Origin: Segatella albensis DSM 11370 = JCM 12258
GTDB taxonomy: Bacteria; Bacteroidota; Bacteroidia; Bacteroidales; Bacteroidaceae
Length of the DNA stretch: 64,000 bases
NCBI RefSeq assembly: GCF_000426565.1
Contig: NZ_AUFP01000007.1
Span: forward strand, 62,001-126,000
Direction: 5' to 3'
Shown here: positions 16,949 through 29,130 of the stretch, piece by piece
Layout: each line of letters begins with the position of its first letter
Numbering within the stretch: the first letter of the stretch is position 1
The notes under the pieces: generated by a model
What the model was told of the DNA's origin: nothing
Databases searched by the model: none
What the model saw: the letters and a program-made list of their open reading frames with translations, nothing else
Program-made: the position numbers and the translations under genes

Positions 16949-16975
16949 CAAAAAAGCGCCTTTCAAGGCGCTTTT
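16949..16975 (-). terminator. Intrinsic terminator after lacZ
   Basis: An 11-bp perfect stem (16952-16962 with 16965-16975, core AAGCGCCTT) and two-base loop. Read on the minus strand it ends in T6, which fits termination of the beta-galactosidase transcript 46 bases past its stop. Confidence 0.85.
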
Positions 16976-17020
16976 ATGGTTAGATAAAGATATCTTAAGA
17001 GATATCTAAGATTATTCTGA

Positions 17021-20173
<3,153 letters not shown>

Positions 20174-20310
20174 TCAAGGTGCTAATTTAACACTATTATT
20201 CGAAATATGCAAGTTAACAGGCTTTTGATAAACAAAATTTAGGAATTTGGGATAGTTTATGCTGCTGGAGAATACTACTAGAAAGTTTTACCTTAAAAAG
20301 AAACCCGTAT

Positions 20311-20442
20311 TACGAAGTTAACTATGTAAGGCGATGCTGTTAACTACACAAGGCTACGAAGTTAACTATGTAAAGCGATGTTGTTAACTACGTCAAGCTA
20401 CGAAGTTAACTTCGTTAGCCGACGTAGTTATATACGTATTTT
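20311..20442. repeat. 22-bp-period GTTAAC palindrome array with 44-bp alternation (copy 2)
   Basis: Six exact 22-bp units start at 20311, 20333, 20355, 20377, 20399 and 20421. Odd units begin TACGAAGTTAACT; even units begin GATGNTGTTAACTAC or, in the last, GACGTAGTTATATACGT. The alternation gives a 44-bp higher-order repeat. It lies in the 296-base gap between the TonB receptor stop and the lacZ start (both minus strand) and ends four bases from the receptor stop. Confidence 0.9.
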
Positions 20443-20445
20443 AAA

Positions 20446-22533
20446 TTATAAATTCATATTCAGAGATACTCCGAAATTCACCCACAAACCAGGTTGTTTC
20501 AGGCGTCCAAAATCGACATATCTATGACTCAGGATATTATTCGCCTCACAATAGAATGTGTATAATTTCTCTGCCCAAGAGATTCTGGCATCAACGACAC
20601 TATAAGGTGAATATTTTGAGAATACATAGACCTTATTGACTACGTCATAGCCACTGGCATATCTTCCATTTCGCTTCTGAAAACGGTATATTACATTAAC
20701 ATCCATTTTCTTCCATACGTTGAACCGAAGATCTGCAACGATTTTATGTCGTAAGTATTCCAGCACATACTGGCTAACAATTCCATCATATTTCGCTTGC
20801 TCTTGATTAGCATAAGCATACGACACTTGTAGCTTCTTGAGAACATTCTGGGAAGGAAGCAGTTCCTGAAAATCCAGATAAGAGTTGAGTTCCACTCCCA
20901 CAGAATTGATTCTTCCAAAGTTGGTCGTCGTCAGAACTGGAGAATCTGACTTTGTATCTATAACCCAGTCTATCAGATTTTTCATGCGATTATAATACAC
21001 ACTTACGTTACTCCAGAAAGAACGAGACTGATATTTTGCTCCAAGTTCTAAGGCTGAGAGCTCTTCCGGCTTTAAATTATGGTTTGCATTAAATCCTTTG
21101 GAATTATAGTATAATTCTGTAGCGGAAGGCATACGTAACGAGGAATTGTACGATGCATATAGTTTCCAATGTTTATCTATCGAATAACCGGCATCAACAC
21201 TTGGATATACTTGCATATGCATCTCTGACCAGCTGTTCTTTACGGCAATAGCACCTAAAGACATCGTAAACTTATCTAGAAGGATGTTATGCTCGATAAC
21301 AAACTGCACGTTTGTACGGTTCAGCCCATATTCATAGTTTCGGTCTGTTCCATGAATATGTTTAGGGGTTTGGAGTTTTTCTCCTAAGTTTCCACTAACT
21401 AGGTCTTCGTTTCTCAATTCAGCACCAAAACCTGTTCGTCCTAACTTCCAATCAAAATATCCATTCAGATTTACGCCATAAACATCTGTACGATGGTAAT
21501 TATAAGGATATGCAGAAGGGTTTTGATGAAAAAGTTCCCATTTATCAAAATTGCGATTCCAATAAATTGAAGGTCGTATATGGAATTTTCCTTCAATGTT
21601 TTCGGCCTGAACAGCTGTATAAGTCTTTAAGGTTCTCTCATACTGTTCATCAGAATAAGCACTATAGAAGGTATTACTTCCAAAGCCTTTCGTACTCATT
21701 CCACAATGCCAGTTTACTTTCCATAAACCATCATTATAGACACCTTGATAGAAGAATTTTCCTCCGGAATAGTCGGAATTCAGTTTACCAGACTTACTTC
21801 TCTGATAGCCATCACTCTTACTATAACTCGCAGAAAAAGAGTTATTCCACAATCCATTCGCCAAGTTTGCTCTAGTTCCGGCTTGCCAATATCCGTAACT
21901 TCCTCCCTTGACATTTACCGACATACTACTTTTCGAAGGTATCTTGGTCACTATATTTATGGCACCAAGAAGCGAAGAGGTACCATAAGCGCGACCGGCA
22001 GGGCCTTCCAGCACTTCGATTCGTTCGATTTCACTCAAACCAACGGGGAAATCAAAGGCATTATGTCCTGTTTGCGGATCATTGATATTGATGCCGTTCA
22101 GAAGGATTGTGACTTGCTCATAATTTCCACCTCGGATACCGACATCCGTCTGAGCTCCCAACGGCCCTCGCTGACGGACATCAACGCCTACGGCGTATTT
22201 CAGCAAATCGTTTACACTTTGTACTGGGGCAGCGATGATATCCTCACGTCCTAGTACAGTTACCATTCTAGCTTGCTGACTTAATGTCAGTGGCGCTCTA
22301 GACGCAGTCACTTGGACTTCATCCAGTTCGTAAGCCTTTTTCTGCATCGCAGAGTCGGTAGTAACCTTGCTGACATCTGTGCTTATACCTTCCGCTTTTG
22401 CATGCGAAAGAGTAGCCACACTCAATGTGCCAACAAGCACTTCCTTTCCTAATACAGAAAAGAGCGAATATCTTTTGTTCGAGAAATGCTTGAACTTAAA
22501 GATAAAGCGCTTATTAAAATTTGGTTTGTACAT
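20446..22533 (-). CDS. TonB-dependent outer-membrane receptor (BtuB-like)
   Basis: A 695-residue TonB-dependent receptor: extended signal region ending LSVATLSHAKAEG (about residue 49), a TonB-box-like YELDEVQVTASR near 70, the plug domain with VGVDVRQRGP, DVGIRGGNYEQVTILLNGI and IERIEVLEGPAGRAYGTSSLLGAINIVTK (about 90-200), then a 22-strand-type barrel ending VNFGVSLNMNL. Size and plug resemble BtuB/CirA-type receptors for cobalamin or siderophores; no SusD partner is adjacent and I saw no cobalamin riboswitch, so the ligand is open. The start lies 13 bases after a terminator-like hairpin that follows tRNA-Met. Confidence 0.9.
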   Translation of the reverse strand: MYKPNFNKRFIFKFKHFSNKRYSLFSVLGKEVLVGTLSVATLSHAKAEGISTDVSKVTTDSAMQKKAYELDEVQVTASRAPLTLSQQARMVTVLGREDIIAAPVQSVNDLLKYAVGVDVRQRGPLGAQTDVGIRGGNYEQVTILLNGININDPQTGHNAFDFPVGLSEIERIEVLEGPAGRAYGTSSLLGAINIVTKIPSKSSMSVNVKGGSYGYWQAGTRANLANGLWNNSFSASYSKSDGYQRSKSGKLNSDYSGGKFFYQGVYNDGLWKVNWHCGMSTKGFGSNTFYSAYSDEQYERTLKTYTAVQAENIEGKFHIRPSIYWNRNFDKWELFHQNPSAYPYNYHRTDVYGVNLNGYFDWKLGRTGFGAELRNEDLVSGNLGEKLQTPKHIHGTDRNYEYGLNRTNVQFVIEHNILLDKFTMSLGAIAVKNSWSEMHMQVYPSVDAGYSIDKHWKLYASYNSSLRMPSATELYYNSKGFNANHNLKPEELSALELGAKYQSRSFWSNVSVYYNRMKNLIDWVIDTKSDSPVLTTTNFGRINSVGVELNSYLDFQELLPSQNVLKKLQVSYAYANQEQAKYDGIVSQYVLEYLRHKIVADLRFNVWKKMDVNVIYRFQKRNGRYASGYDVVNKVYVFSKYSPYSVVDARISWAEKLYTFYCEANNILSHRYVDFGRLKQPGLWVNFGVSLNMNL

Positions 22534-22546
22534 ATAATTTAATTAT

Positions 22547-22584
22547 AAAAAAAAATCCCTCATAAGTCTTTAACTTACAAGGGA
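22547..22584 (-). terminator. Terminator-like hairpin between tRNA-Met and the TonB receptor
   Basis: Minus-strand stem TCCCTTGTAAGT (22584 to 22573) with ACTTATGAGGGA (22567 to 22556), 12 pairs with two wobbles, followed by T9 (22555 to 22547). It begins five bases after the tRNA and ends 13 bases before the receptor ATG. Either tRNA terminator or attenuator. Confidence 0.8.
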
Positions 22585-22589
22585 ACTTG

Positions 22590-22663
22590 TAGCGGGGGTG
22601 GGACCCGAACCCACGACCTCCGGATTATGAATCCGACGCTCTAACCAGCTGAGCTATCCCGCC
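22590..22663 (-). tRNA. tRNA-Met (anticodon CAT)
   Basis: A 74-nt cloverleaf: 5' GGCGGGA, D arm GCTC...GAGC, anticodon stem TCGGA/TCCGG with loop TTCATAA, T arm GTGGG-TTCGGGT-CCCAC, discriminator A, no CCA. The acceptor 3' strand is CCCCGCT, so pair 1-72 is G-T and pair 7-66 is an A-C mismatch. It looks like elongator Met; an Ile-lysidine tRNA with CAT cannot be excluded from sequence alone. Confidence 0.95.
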
Positions 22664-22702
22664 AACGTAGCAATCGAAACATCAGTTTGTCGTTTGCGGG
22701 TG

Positions 22703-22734
22703 CAAAGATAGATATATTTTTTTAATACACCAAA
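22703..22734 (-). promoter_or_regulatory. sigma-ABfr-type promoter for tRNA-Met
   Basis: Minus-strand -7 TATCTTTG (22710 to 22703) and -33 TTTG (22734 to 22731), spacer 20 bp; about 40 bases before the tRNA. It may also drive the TonB receptor by read-through. Confidence 0.7.
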
Positions 22735-22891
22735 TTTTTAGCAAAATATTTTTCGTTTTCTGCAATTTTTATGTTTTGAAGAAATAACAAATACTATATT
22801 CTGAACGAACAACAACAAATGCCTACTATAAATAATAGGTATATAAAATCAAAAAAAAACGTAAAATGGCGAGTATTTGACTTTTTTGTAT

Positions 22892-22899
22892 TAATTTTG
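22892..22899 (+). promoter_or_regulatory. -7 box for the LptF/G-like gene
   Basis: TAATTTTG matches TAnnTTTG, 36 bases before the ATG at 22936. TTTG runs lie upstream but at too short a distance (12 bp), so the -33 assignment is uncertain. The rest of the 272-base divergent gap is AT-rich without other visible structure. Confidence 0.45.
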
Positions 22900-22935
22900 C
22901 AAGTTGGTAATTAGTTTACCTAAGTAAGTATAGAA

Positions 22936-24834
22936 ATGAATCTTCGTATTAAAAAGCTAGATATCTTCATTGCCAAACAGTTTGGTTTACTATTCATGGG
23001 CACATTCTTTATATGTCAGTTTGTGCTAATGATGCAATTCCTTTGGCGATATATCGACGATCTTATTGGTAAAGGACTGTCTATGGAAATCATGGCACAG
23101 TTCTTTTGGTATATGGGTTTGATGCTGGTACCTCAGGCCCTCCCACTCGCCATTCTACTATCGTCTCTGATCACATTCGGTAATTTAGGTGAATCTTCTG
23201 AACTTACAGCTATCAAAGCTGCCGGAATATCACTCATGCAGGCTTTTAGGTCGTTGATATTTATCACGATCTGCATCATGAGTATGTCTTTCTACTTTGA
23301 GAACAACATCGGTCCTAATGCTAACATGAAGCTCGCCCAGATGCTAATCTCTATGAAGCAAAAAAGTCCAGAACTTGAAATTCCTGAGGGTATCTTCTAT
23401 GATGGCATTCCAAACAGTAATCTATATGTTCAAAAGAAAGATGTGAAAACGGGTAAGTTGTATGGTATCATGATATATCGTATGACTAACAGTTACGAGG
23501 ATCAAGCTATCATCCTTGCCGACTCCGGAATGTTACAGTCAACTGCTGAGAAAAAGCATTTGATCCTTAAACTATGGAGCGGCGAGTGGTTCCAGAATAT
23601 GCAAAGTTCGGAATTCGGAAACAGCGCAGCTGTACCATATCGTCGAGAGACTTTCACAGCGAAGAAAATTGTTATCGACTTCGATGCCGATTTCAATATG
23701 ACGGATATGGCAAGCCTTTCAAACAATGCAAGAGGAAAAGGACTTGCGCAGATCCATAACGACTTGGACTCTCTGAACCTTATATATGATAGTATCGGAA
23801 GGAGCTACTATATACAGGCTCAAACTTCTTATTTCTATCATTCTGACATCAGTAAGAAGGATTCGCTGAAATATTTAAAGATGGCAGATAGGAATGATTG
23901 TAACTTTGACTCGGCATATATGCATCTGCCTCCACAAAAGAAACAGCAGGCTATATCCATAGCCATGAACAGAGTTCAAAACGCAGTAAGCGACCTTGAC
24001 TTCAAAAGTATGATAACAAAAGATGGTGATAAGATTATCCGCGAACACGAAATCGAGGCCATCAATAAGTTTACGTTGGCTTTATCATGCTTGATATTTT
24101 TCTTTATTGGTGCGCCACTTGGTGCTATTATAAGAAAAGGTGGTCTTGGTCTACCAGTTATCATTTCCGTGTTGGTATTCATCATCTATTATATTCTAGA
24201 CAACACCGGATACAGAATGGCGCGCGGAGGTATGTGGACGGTATGGTTCGGAAAGGGATTATCTCCGGCTATCCTCATCCCATTGGCATGCTTTGTAACT
24301 TACAAAGCCAACAAGGATTCTGTAGTCTTCAACATGGATGTGTATCGCAACTTCTTTATGCACCTCTTAGGACTTCGCATGAAGCGTCACATCTTCAGTA
24401 AAGAAGTGATCATCGAAGAACCTAAATATAAAGATGATGCTAAAGAACTTGAAATCATCAACAAATCTATCAGCATTTACAATCTGGAGCATAACCTAAA
24501 GCATGCGCCTAACTTCATAGATGTGTTCTTCAAGTTCAAGCCTGATCACAAGATTGAAGAAATGAACGAGCACTTGGAAAAAATCATTGAAGACCTCAGC
24601 AATACTAAGGATAAAGTCATATTGACTGAAATCAACAAATATCCGATCATCTCTACGAAAGCTCACACTCGACCTTTCGAAAACAAATGGATGAACGCTA
24701 TTGCTGCTATTATCATCCCTGTAGGAATATTCCTATATATAAGAATGTGGTCATTCCGTTTACGTCTGTTACACGACCTACAGGTCATTAAAAACACAAA
24801 CGAGAATATTATCAATAGAACAAAAGACATGTAA
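22936..24834 (+). CDS. LptF/LptG family permease
   Basis: A 632-residue YjgP/YjgQ-family protein, the permease half of the LptB2FG transporter that extracts lipopolysaccharide from the inner membrane. Seen: an N-terminal membrane helix near 12-35, the family segment [27 protein letters not shown] near 60-85 with [15 protein letters not shown], a periplasmic beta domain at about 130-350, and a C-terminal membrane block with [26 protein letters not shown]. It is much longer than E. coli LptF (366): about 170 extra residues at the C-terminus, including one more hydrophobic segment near 600. Long forms are known to me from Bacteroidota. Seventeen bases precede ribBA. Confidence 0.9.
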   Translation: MNLRIKKLDIFIAKQFGLLFMGTFFICQFVLMMQFLWRYIDDLIGKGLSMEIMAQFFWYMGLMLVPQALPLAILLSSLITFGNLGESSELTAIKAAGISLMQAFRSLIFITICIMSMSFYFENNIGPNANMKLAQMLISMKQKSPELEIPEGIFYDGIPNSNLYVQKKDVKTGKLYGIMIYRMTNSYEDQAIILADSGMLQSTAEKKHLILKLWSGEWFQNMQSSEFGNSAAVPYRRETFTAKKIVIDFDADFNMTDMASLSNNARGKGLAQIHNDLDSLNLIYDSIGRSYYIQAQTSYFYHSDISKKDSLKYLKMADRNDCNFDSAYMHLPPQKKQQAISIAMNRVQNAVSDLDFKSMITKDGDKIIREHEIEAINKFTLALSCLIFFFIGAPLGAIIRKGGLGLPVIISVLVFIIYYILDNTGYRMARGGMWTVWFGKGLSPAILIPLACFVTYKANKDSVVFNMDVYRNFFMHLLGLRMKRHIFSKEVIIEEPKYKDDAKELEIINKSISIYNLEHNLKHAPNFIDVFFKFKPDHKIEEMNEHLEKIIEDLSNTKDKVILTEINKYPIISTKAHTRPFENKWMNAIAAIIIPVGIFLYIRMWSFRLRLLHDLQVIKNTNENIINRTKDM

Positions 24835-24851
24835 CTAAAATAGGTATTAAT

Positions 24852-26063
24852 ATGGAAGAGTTTAAATTAAGCAAGATTGAAGATGCCTTAAAGGATTTCA
24901 AGGACGGAAAATTCGTTATCGTCGTTGACGATGAGGATCGAGAAAACGAAGGTGATCTCATCATAGCAGCAGAAAAGATAACAGCAGAAAAGGTTAATTT
25001 TATGCTCAAAAACGCACGAGGTGTACTTTGTGCGCCTATCACATTATCACGTGCTGACGAGTTGGATTTACCACGACAAGTAGAAGAAAATACTTCCATG
25101 CTTGGTACACCTTTTACTGTTACTGTCGATAAACTGGAAGGTTGCAGCACCGGTGTCTCTGCTCACGACAGAGCGGAAACAATCAAAGCTCTCGCCGACC
25201 CGAATTCTACCCCACAGACCTTTGGCCGACCTGGACATATTAATCCTCTCTACGCTCAAGATAATGGTGTTCTGCGCAGAAGTGGTCATACGGAAGCTGC
25301 CGTCGACCTATGTAAACTCACAGGACTATATCCTGCTGGTGCCTTGATGGAAATCATGAACGAAGATGGTACCATGGCACGCATGCCCGAGCTACAGGAA
25401 AAAGCTAAAGAATGGGGACTCAAGATCATAACGATAAAAGACCTTATCGCATATCGACTCAAGAAAGAATCGAGCATTGAGGTGGGCGAAGAAGTTGATC
25501 TTCCTACCGAATACGGTCACTTCCATCTCATTCCTTTCCGTCAGACAAGTAACGGCCTGGAACACATGGCACTTATCAAAGGTACATGGGAAGAAGGTGA
25601 ATCTATCCTCGTCCGAGTACATTCTTCTTGTGCTACTGGTGATATCTTAGGAAGTCAACGCTGCGATTGCGGAGAGCAATTACACAAAGCTATGCAGATG
25701 ATCGAGAAAGAAGGAAAAGGTGTCCTTATCTATATGCAACAAGAAGGAAGAGGTATTGGACTCATGAACAAAATTGCGGCATATAAACTTCAGGAACAAG
25801 GACTAGATACTGTTGACGCAAACATCCATCTCGGCTTCAAACCTGACGAAAGAGATTACGGATGTGGCGCACAGATGCTCCGTCACTTAGGCGTACACAA
25901 GATGAGACTCATGACCAACAATCCAACAAAACGAGTTGGACTAGAAGCATACGGATTGGAAATCGTAGAAAATGTACCTATCGAAGTAAGTCCTAACAGA
26001 TTCGATGTTCGATACTTAAGAACTAAGAGAGACAGAATGGGACATACCTTACATTTGGATTAA
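24852..26063 (+). CDS. ribBA: Bifunctional DHBP synthase / GTP cyclohydrolase II
   Basis: Supplies both precursors of riboflavin. Residues about 1-205 are 3,4-dihydroxy-2-butanone 4-phosphate synthase with [11 protein letters not shown] near 26 and [11 protein letters not shown] near 142; residues about 206-403 are GTP cyclohydrolase II with the zinc site [18 protein letters not shown] near 258 and QEGRGIGL near 298. Both active sites look complete. It follows the LptF/G-like gene closely and ends before a very strong terminator. No FMN riboswitch was seen upstream. Confidence 0.96.
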   Translation: MEEFKLSKIEDALKDFKDGKFVIVVDDEDRENEGDLIIAAEKITAEKVNFMLKNARGVLCAPITLSRADELDLPRQVEENTSMLGTPFTVTVDKLEGCSTGVSAHDRAETIKALADPNSTPQTFGRPGHINPLYAQDNGVLRRSGHTEAAVDLCKLTGLYPAGALMEIMNEDGTMARMPELQEKAKEWGLKIITIKDLIAYRLKKESSIEVGEEVDLPTEYGHFHLIPFRQTSNGLEHMALIKGTWEEGESILVRVHSSCATGDILGSQRCDCGEQLHKAMQMIEKEGKGVLIYMQQEGRGIGLMNKIAAYKLQEQGLDTVDANIHLGFKPDERDYGCGAQMLRHLGVHKMRLMTNNPTKRVGLEAYGLEIVENVPIEVSPNRFDVRYLRTKRDRMGHTLHLD

Positions 26064-26089
26064 CATTTTCAATTTTATAGGCAAAACCA

Positions 26090-26144
26090 ATGGCATTATT
26101 TCACAAATAAAAGCAAGATTGTGAAATAATGCCATATTTTTTTC
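26090..26144 (+). terminator. Intrinsic terminator after ribBA
   Basis: A perfect 17-bp stem (26090-26106 with 26119-26135, core ATGGCATTATTTCACAA) with a 12-base loop, followed by A and T8. It separates ribBA from the aminotransferase promoter. Confidence 0.92.
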
Positions 26145-26172
26145 TTCAAAACGAATAAAATGATTACTTTTG
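26141..26172 (+). promoter_or_regulatory. Promoter for the aspartate aminotransferase
   Basis: -33-like TTTC (26141-26144), 20-bp spacer, -7 TACTTTTG (26165-26172). It overlaps the end of the ribBA terminator T-run and lies after the first possible ATG of the frame, supporting the start at 26206. Confidence 0.6.
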
Positions 26173-26205
26173 CAAAAACAATCAATTACAAGAATTGAAA
26201 TAATT

Positions 26206-27399
26206 ATGGCACAATTATCTAATCGTTTAAATCGCCTAGCGCCTTCCGCAACGCTGGCAATGTCACAAAAGAGTAGTGAAATGAAAGCACAGGGCATCGA
26301 CGTTATCAACATGAGCGTCGGAGAACCTGATTTCATGACACCTGACCACATAAAAAAAGCTGGAAAGAAAGCTATTGAAGACAATTATTCTAAATATTCT
26401 CCAGTTCCTGGATATCCAGCATTGAAAGATGCAATTGTTGCCAAATTAAAAAAGGAAAATCAACTCGAATATAAATCAAGTGAGGTTATTGTAGGCACAG
26501 GAGGTAAACAGGGAGTATGCAACACAATCCTCGCTCTGGTAAATCCAGAAGATGAAGTTATTATCCCTGCACCATATTGGGTAAGTTATCCACAGATGGT
26601 AAAACTTGCTGGCGGCACACCTATTATTATTAACGCAGGATTTGAACAAGATTTCAAAATTACTGCAGAACAATTAGAAAAAGCCATCACACCAAAAACA
26701 AAAATGCTCATTCTTTGCTCTCCTAGCAATCCTACGGGAAGCGTATATAGCAAAGAGGAACTAGAGGAACTCGCAAAAGTAATAAGTAAGCACGAAAACT
26801 TATTCGTACTTTCTGACGAAATCTATGAGCATATCAACTATATCGGCAAGCATAACAGTATCGCACAGTTCCAAGGAATGAAAGAAAGAACTATCATTTG
26901 CAACGGTGTATCAAAAGCATATGCAATGACTGGATGGAGACTTGGTTGGGTGGCAGCTCCCGAATGGATCGTGAAGGGAATCAATAAACTCCAAGGACAA
27001 TATACCAGTGGTACAAGTTCTGTAAGCCAGATGGCGGCCATCGCTGCATATACAGGAGACCAGGCCTGCGTAGAGGATATGAGAAAGGCATTTGAGCGCA
27101 GAAGAGACTTGATCGTCAAACTAGCAAAAGAGATTCCGGGATTCGAAGTAAATGTACCTCAAGGAGCTTTCTATCTCTTCCCTAAGATTTCAAGTTTCTT
27201 TGGCAAAAGCGACGGTACAACAACCATCAACAACTCCACGGATTTTGCAATGTATCTCTTGGAAAAAGCCCACGTTGCGACAGTAGGAGGAGATGCTTTC
27301 GGTGATCCAGACTGCTTCAGAATGAGTTATGCAACAAGTGACGAAAACATCATCGAAGCAATGCACAGAATCAAGGAGAACCTAGCAAAGTTGAAGTAA
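26206..27399 (+). CDS. aspC: Aspartate aminotransferase (class I, pyridoxal phosphate)
   Basis: Fold-type I aminotransferase moving the amino group between aspartate and 2-oxoglutarate. The 397-residue protein shows NMSVGEPDFMTPDHI near residue 37, CSPSNPTGSVYS near 168, SDEIYEHI near 198 and the PLP lysine in GVSKAYAMTGWRLGW near 235, followed by the conserved Arg in FRMSYATS near 375. These match the AspB (type I-gamma) group. An upstream in-frame ATG at 26170 lies inside the -7 box, so ATG 26206 is chosen. Followed by a 218-base gap before the Ton cluster. Confidence 0.93.
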   Translation: MAQLSNRLNRLAPSATLAMSQKSSEMKAQGIDVINMSVGEPDFMTPDHIKKAGKKAIEDNYSKYSPVPGYPALKDAIVAKLKKENQLEYKSSEVIVGTGGKQGVCNTILALVNPEDEVIIPAPYWVSYPQMVKLAGGTPIIINAGFEQDFKITAEQLEKAITPKTKMLILCSPSNPTGSVYSKEELEELAKVISKHENLFVLSDEIYEHINYIGKHNSIAQFQGMKERTIICNGVSKAYAMTGWRLGWVAAPEWIVKGINKLQGQYTSGTSSVSQMAAIAAYTGDQACVEDMRKAFERRRDLIVKLAKEIPGFEVNVPQGAFYLFPKISSFFGKSDGTTTINNSTDFAMYLLEKAHVATVGGDAFGDPDCFRMSYATSDENIIEAMHRIKENLAKLK

Positions 27400-27424
27400 A
27401 ATATTACTGCTGAGCAGCATTTAT

Positions 27425-27457
27425 CGGGATATTCGTACTTTTTATGCGATTATCCCG
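27425..27457 (+). other. Inverted repeat in the aminotransferase-exbB gap
   Basis: CGGGATA and TATCCCG (within 27425-27457) form a seven-pair stem with a loop of about 18 bases and no T-run. It could aid termination of the aminotransferase transcript, but the evidence is weak. Confidence 0.3.
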
Positions 27458-27498
27458 TTAAAACTTCTTAATTAGGCACGTATTTACTTCTAATTAGT

Positions 27499-27506
27499 TA
27501 TCTTTG
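27499..27506 (+). promoter_or_regulatory. -7 box for the exbB-exbD-exbD-tonB cluster
   Basis: TATCTTTG matches the -7 consensus; no TTTG is seen at -33. It leaves an AT-rich leader of about 105 bases before exbB, containing a small TGCG/CGCA hairpin near 27522-27540. Confidence 0.5.
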
Positions 27507-27617
27507 CCGAGAGAAAAAGTATGCACTTTATGCGTAAAAACGCAAAATGTTAACTTTAACTACAAAGAAATTTAATAACTATAATTCATTAATAACTAAA
27601 ATTTAAATTTTAAAATT

Positions 27618-28457
27618 ATGGCAACTACAAATCAAAAGTCAAGCCCTAAGAAACAGCCAAAGGGCTTCCAGGGAGTTAGAGGCGCATTCTGGATTATCGT
27701 CGTATGCGCAGTAATCGCTTTCGTCTTGTTCTACACATGGTTCGGTGATCCTTCACACTTCCAGGATGGTGAGGCTAAAACTAACCCAGCAGACGTATGG
27801 GGTACTATCTTCAAAGGTGGTCTAGTCGTTCCAGTTATCCACACTTTGTTGTATACTGTATTGGCTATGTCTATTGAGCGTTGGTTGGCTCTTAAGACTG
27901 CTTTCGGTAAGGGTTCTCTTCCTAAGTTTGTTGCTAACATCAAGGCTGCTATGAATGCAGGTGACATCGCTAAAGCTCAGCAGCTTTGCGACAAAGAAGG
28001 TGGTTCTGTAGCTAACGTTGTAAACGCTTCACTTGCTGCTTACAAGGATATGGAATCAGGTGCTAACGCTGCTCTTAAGAAGAGCCAGAAGGTTGCTAAG
28101 ATCCAGCAGGCTCACGAGGAAGCTACTCAGCTTGAGATGCCTACTCTTACAATGAACCTCCCAATCATCGCTACTATTGTAACATTGGGTACATTGACTG
28201 GTCTTCTTGGTACTGTAACCGGTATGATCCGTTCATTCTCTGCTTTGTCTGCAGGTGGTGGTGCTGACTCTGCTGCTCTATCACAGGGTATCTCTGAGGC
28301 CTTGATCAATACAGCTTTCGGTATCGCAACTTCTTGGTGTGCTGTTGTATCTTACAACTACTACACAAACAAGGTTGATAAGTTGACATACGCACTCGAC
28401 GAGGTAGGTTACTCAATTGCTCAGACATACGAAGCTAACCACACAGAAGAGGCTTAA
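27618..28457 (+). CDS. exbB: ExbB/MotA/TolQ proton channel subunit
   Basis: Inner-membrane proton channel that, with ExbD, energises TonB. The 279-residue protein has an N-terminal membrane segment (about 24-44), the family segment TLLYTVLAMSIERWLALK near 75, and a C-terminal pair around IATIVTLGTLTGLLGTVTGMIRSFSAL near 188 and GISEALINTAFGIATSWCAVVSYNYY near 225. It heads a same-strand cluster with two exbD genes and tonB. The N-terminal Lys/Gln-rich 20 residues are cytoplasmic. Confidence 0.93.
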   Translation: MATTNQKSSPKKQPKGFQGVRGAFWIIVVCAVIAFVLFYTWFGDPSHFQDGEAKTNPADVWGTIFKGGLVVPVIHTLLYTVLAMSIERWLALKTAFGKGSLPKFVANIKAAMNAGDIAKAQQLCDKEGGSVANVVNASLAAYKDMESGANAALKKSQKVAKIQQAHEEATQLEMPTLTMNLPIIATIVTLGTLTGLLGTVTGMIRSFSALSAGGGADSAALSQGISEALINTAFGIATSWCAVVSYNYYTNKVDKLTYALDEVGYSIAQTYEANHTEEA

Positions 28458-28487
28458 TTTTTGCTAACCCTTTAAAATTTTATCGCT

Positions 28488-29129
28488 ATGGGTAAAGTAA
28501 AAATTAAGAAAAGTGACGTTTGGATCGATATGACGCCTATGTCAGACGTTATGACCCTGTTGCTTACCTTCTTCATGCTTACTTCTACATTCGTAAAGAG
28601 TGAGCCTGTAAAGGTAAACACACCAGGTTCTGTGTCTGAAATCAAGGTGCCTGAGAACGGCGTATTAACAATCCTGGTAAGCCCAGAAAAGGATGCCGCT
28701 GGCAAACCTACTGGAGAAGGTCAGGTATTTATGAGTATTGATAATGCAGACAACCTGAAGAATACTCTCGGCTCTATGACTAGTGCTTTCAACATCACTT
28801 TAAGTCCAAAGCAAGAGGAAACCTTCGCTGGTGAGTCTACATTTGGAGTTCCTATGAAAGAGCTCGCAGCATATCTTGCTCTTCCATCACAAGCTCGTCA
28901 GAAAGCTCTTCCTACAAAGGGTATTCCTCTCGATTCTATCGATGGTGGTATGAGTGAATTCCAGCAGTGGGTAAATGCTGCACGTACAGTCAATGAGGAC
29001 ATCAAAATTGCTTTAAAGGCTGACGCAGCAACTCCTTACAAGACTGTTAAGAAGGTTATGAACGAGCTTCAGGATATGGACGAGAGTCATTACTACATGA
29101 TTACTCAGTTAAAGAAGGAGGACGAATAA
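28488..29129 (+). CDS. exbD: ExbD/TolR family protein (first copy)
   Basis: A 213-residue ExbD: a short cytoplasmic start with IDMTPMSDVMTLLLTFFML near residue 14, where the Asp of the membrane helix is the proton-binding residue, then a periplasmic domain. It is longer than E. coli ExbD (141), with an insertion of about 70 residues (about 75-150). One base separates it from the second exbD. Bacteroidota clusters often carry paired ExbDs; whether they form heteromers is unknown. Confidence 0.9.
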   Translation: MGKVKIKKSDVWIDMTPMSDVMTLLLTFFMLTSTFVKSEPVKVNTPGSVSEIKVPENGVLTILVSPEKDAAGKPTGEGQVFMSIDNADNLKNTLGSMTSAFNITLSPKQEETFAGESTFGVPMKELAAYLALPSQARQKALPTKGIPLDSIDGGMSEFQQWVNAARTVNEDIKIALKADAATPYKTVKKVMNELQDMDESHYYMITQLKKEDE

Positions 29130-29130
29130 T

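Noticed and set aside
20311..20442. Regular repeats as a CRISPR array
   Set aside because: The 22-bp units are contiguous with no unique spacers, and there are no cas genes in the window.
21745..22254. 169-residue open frame on the plus strand
   Set aside because: It is fully inside and antisense to the TonB receptor plug, with no promoter and no recognisable domain.
22534..22600. Cobalamin riboswitch before the BtuB-like receptor
   Set aside because: There are only 56 bases between the tRNA and the start codon, no B12-box sequence is visible, and the hairpin there looks like a tRNA terminator.
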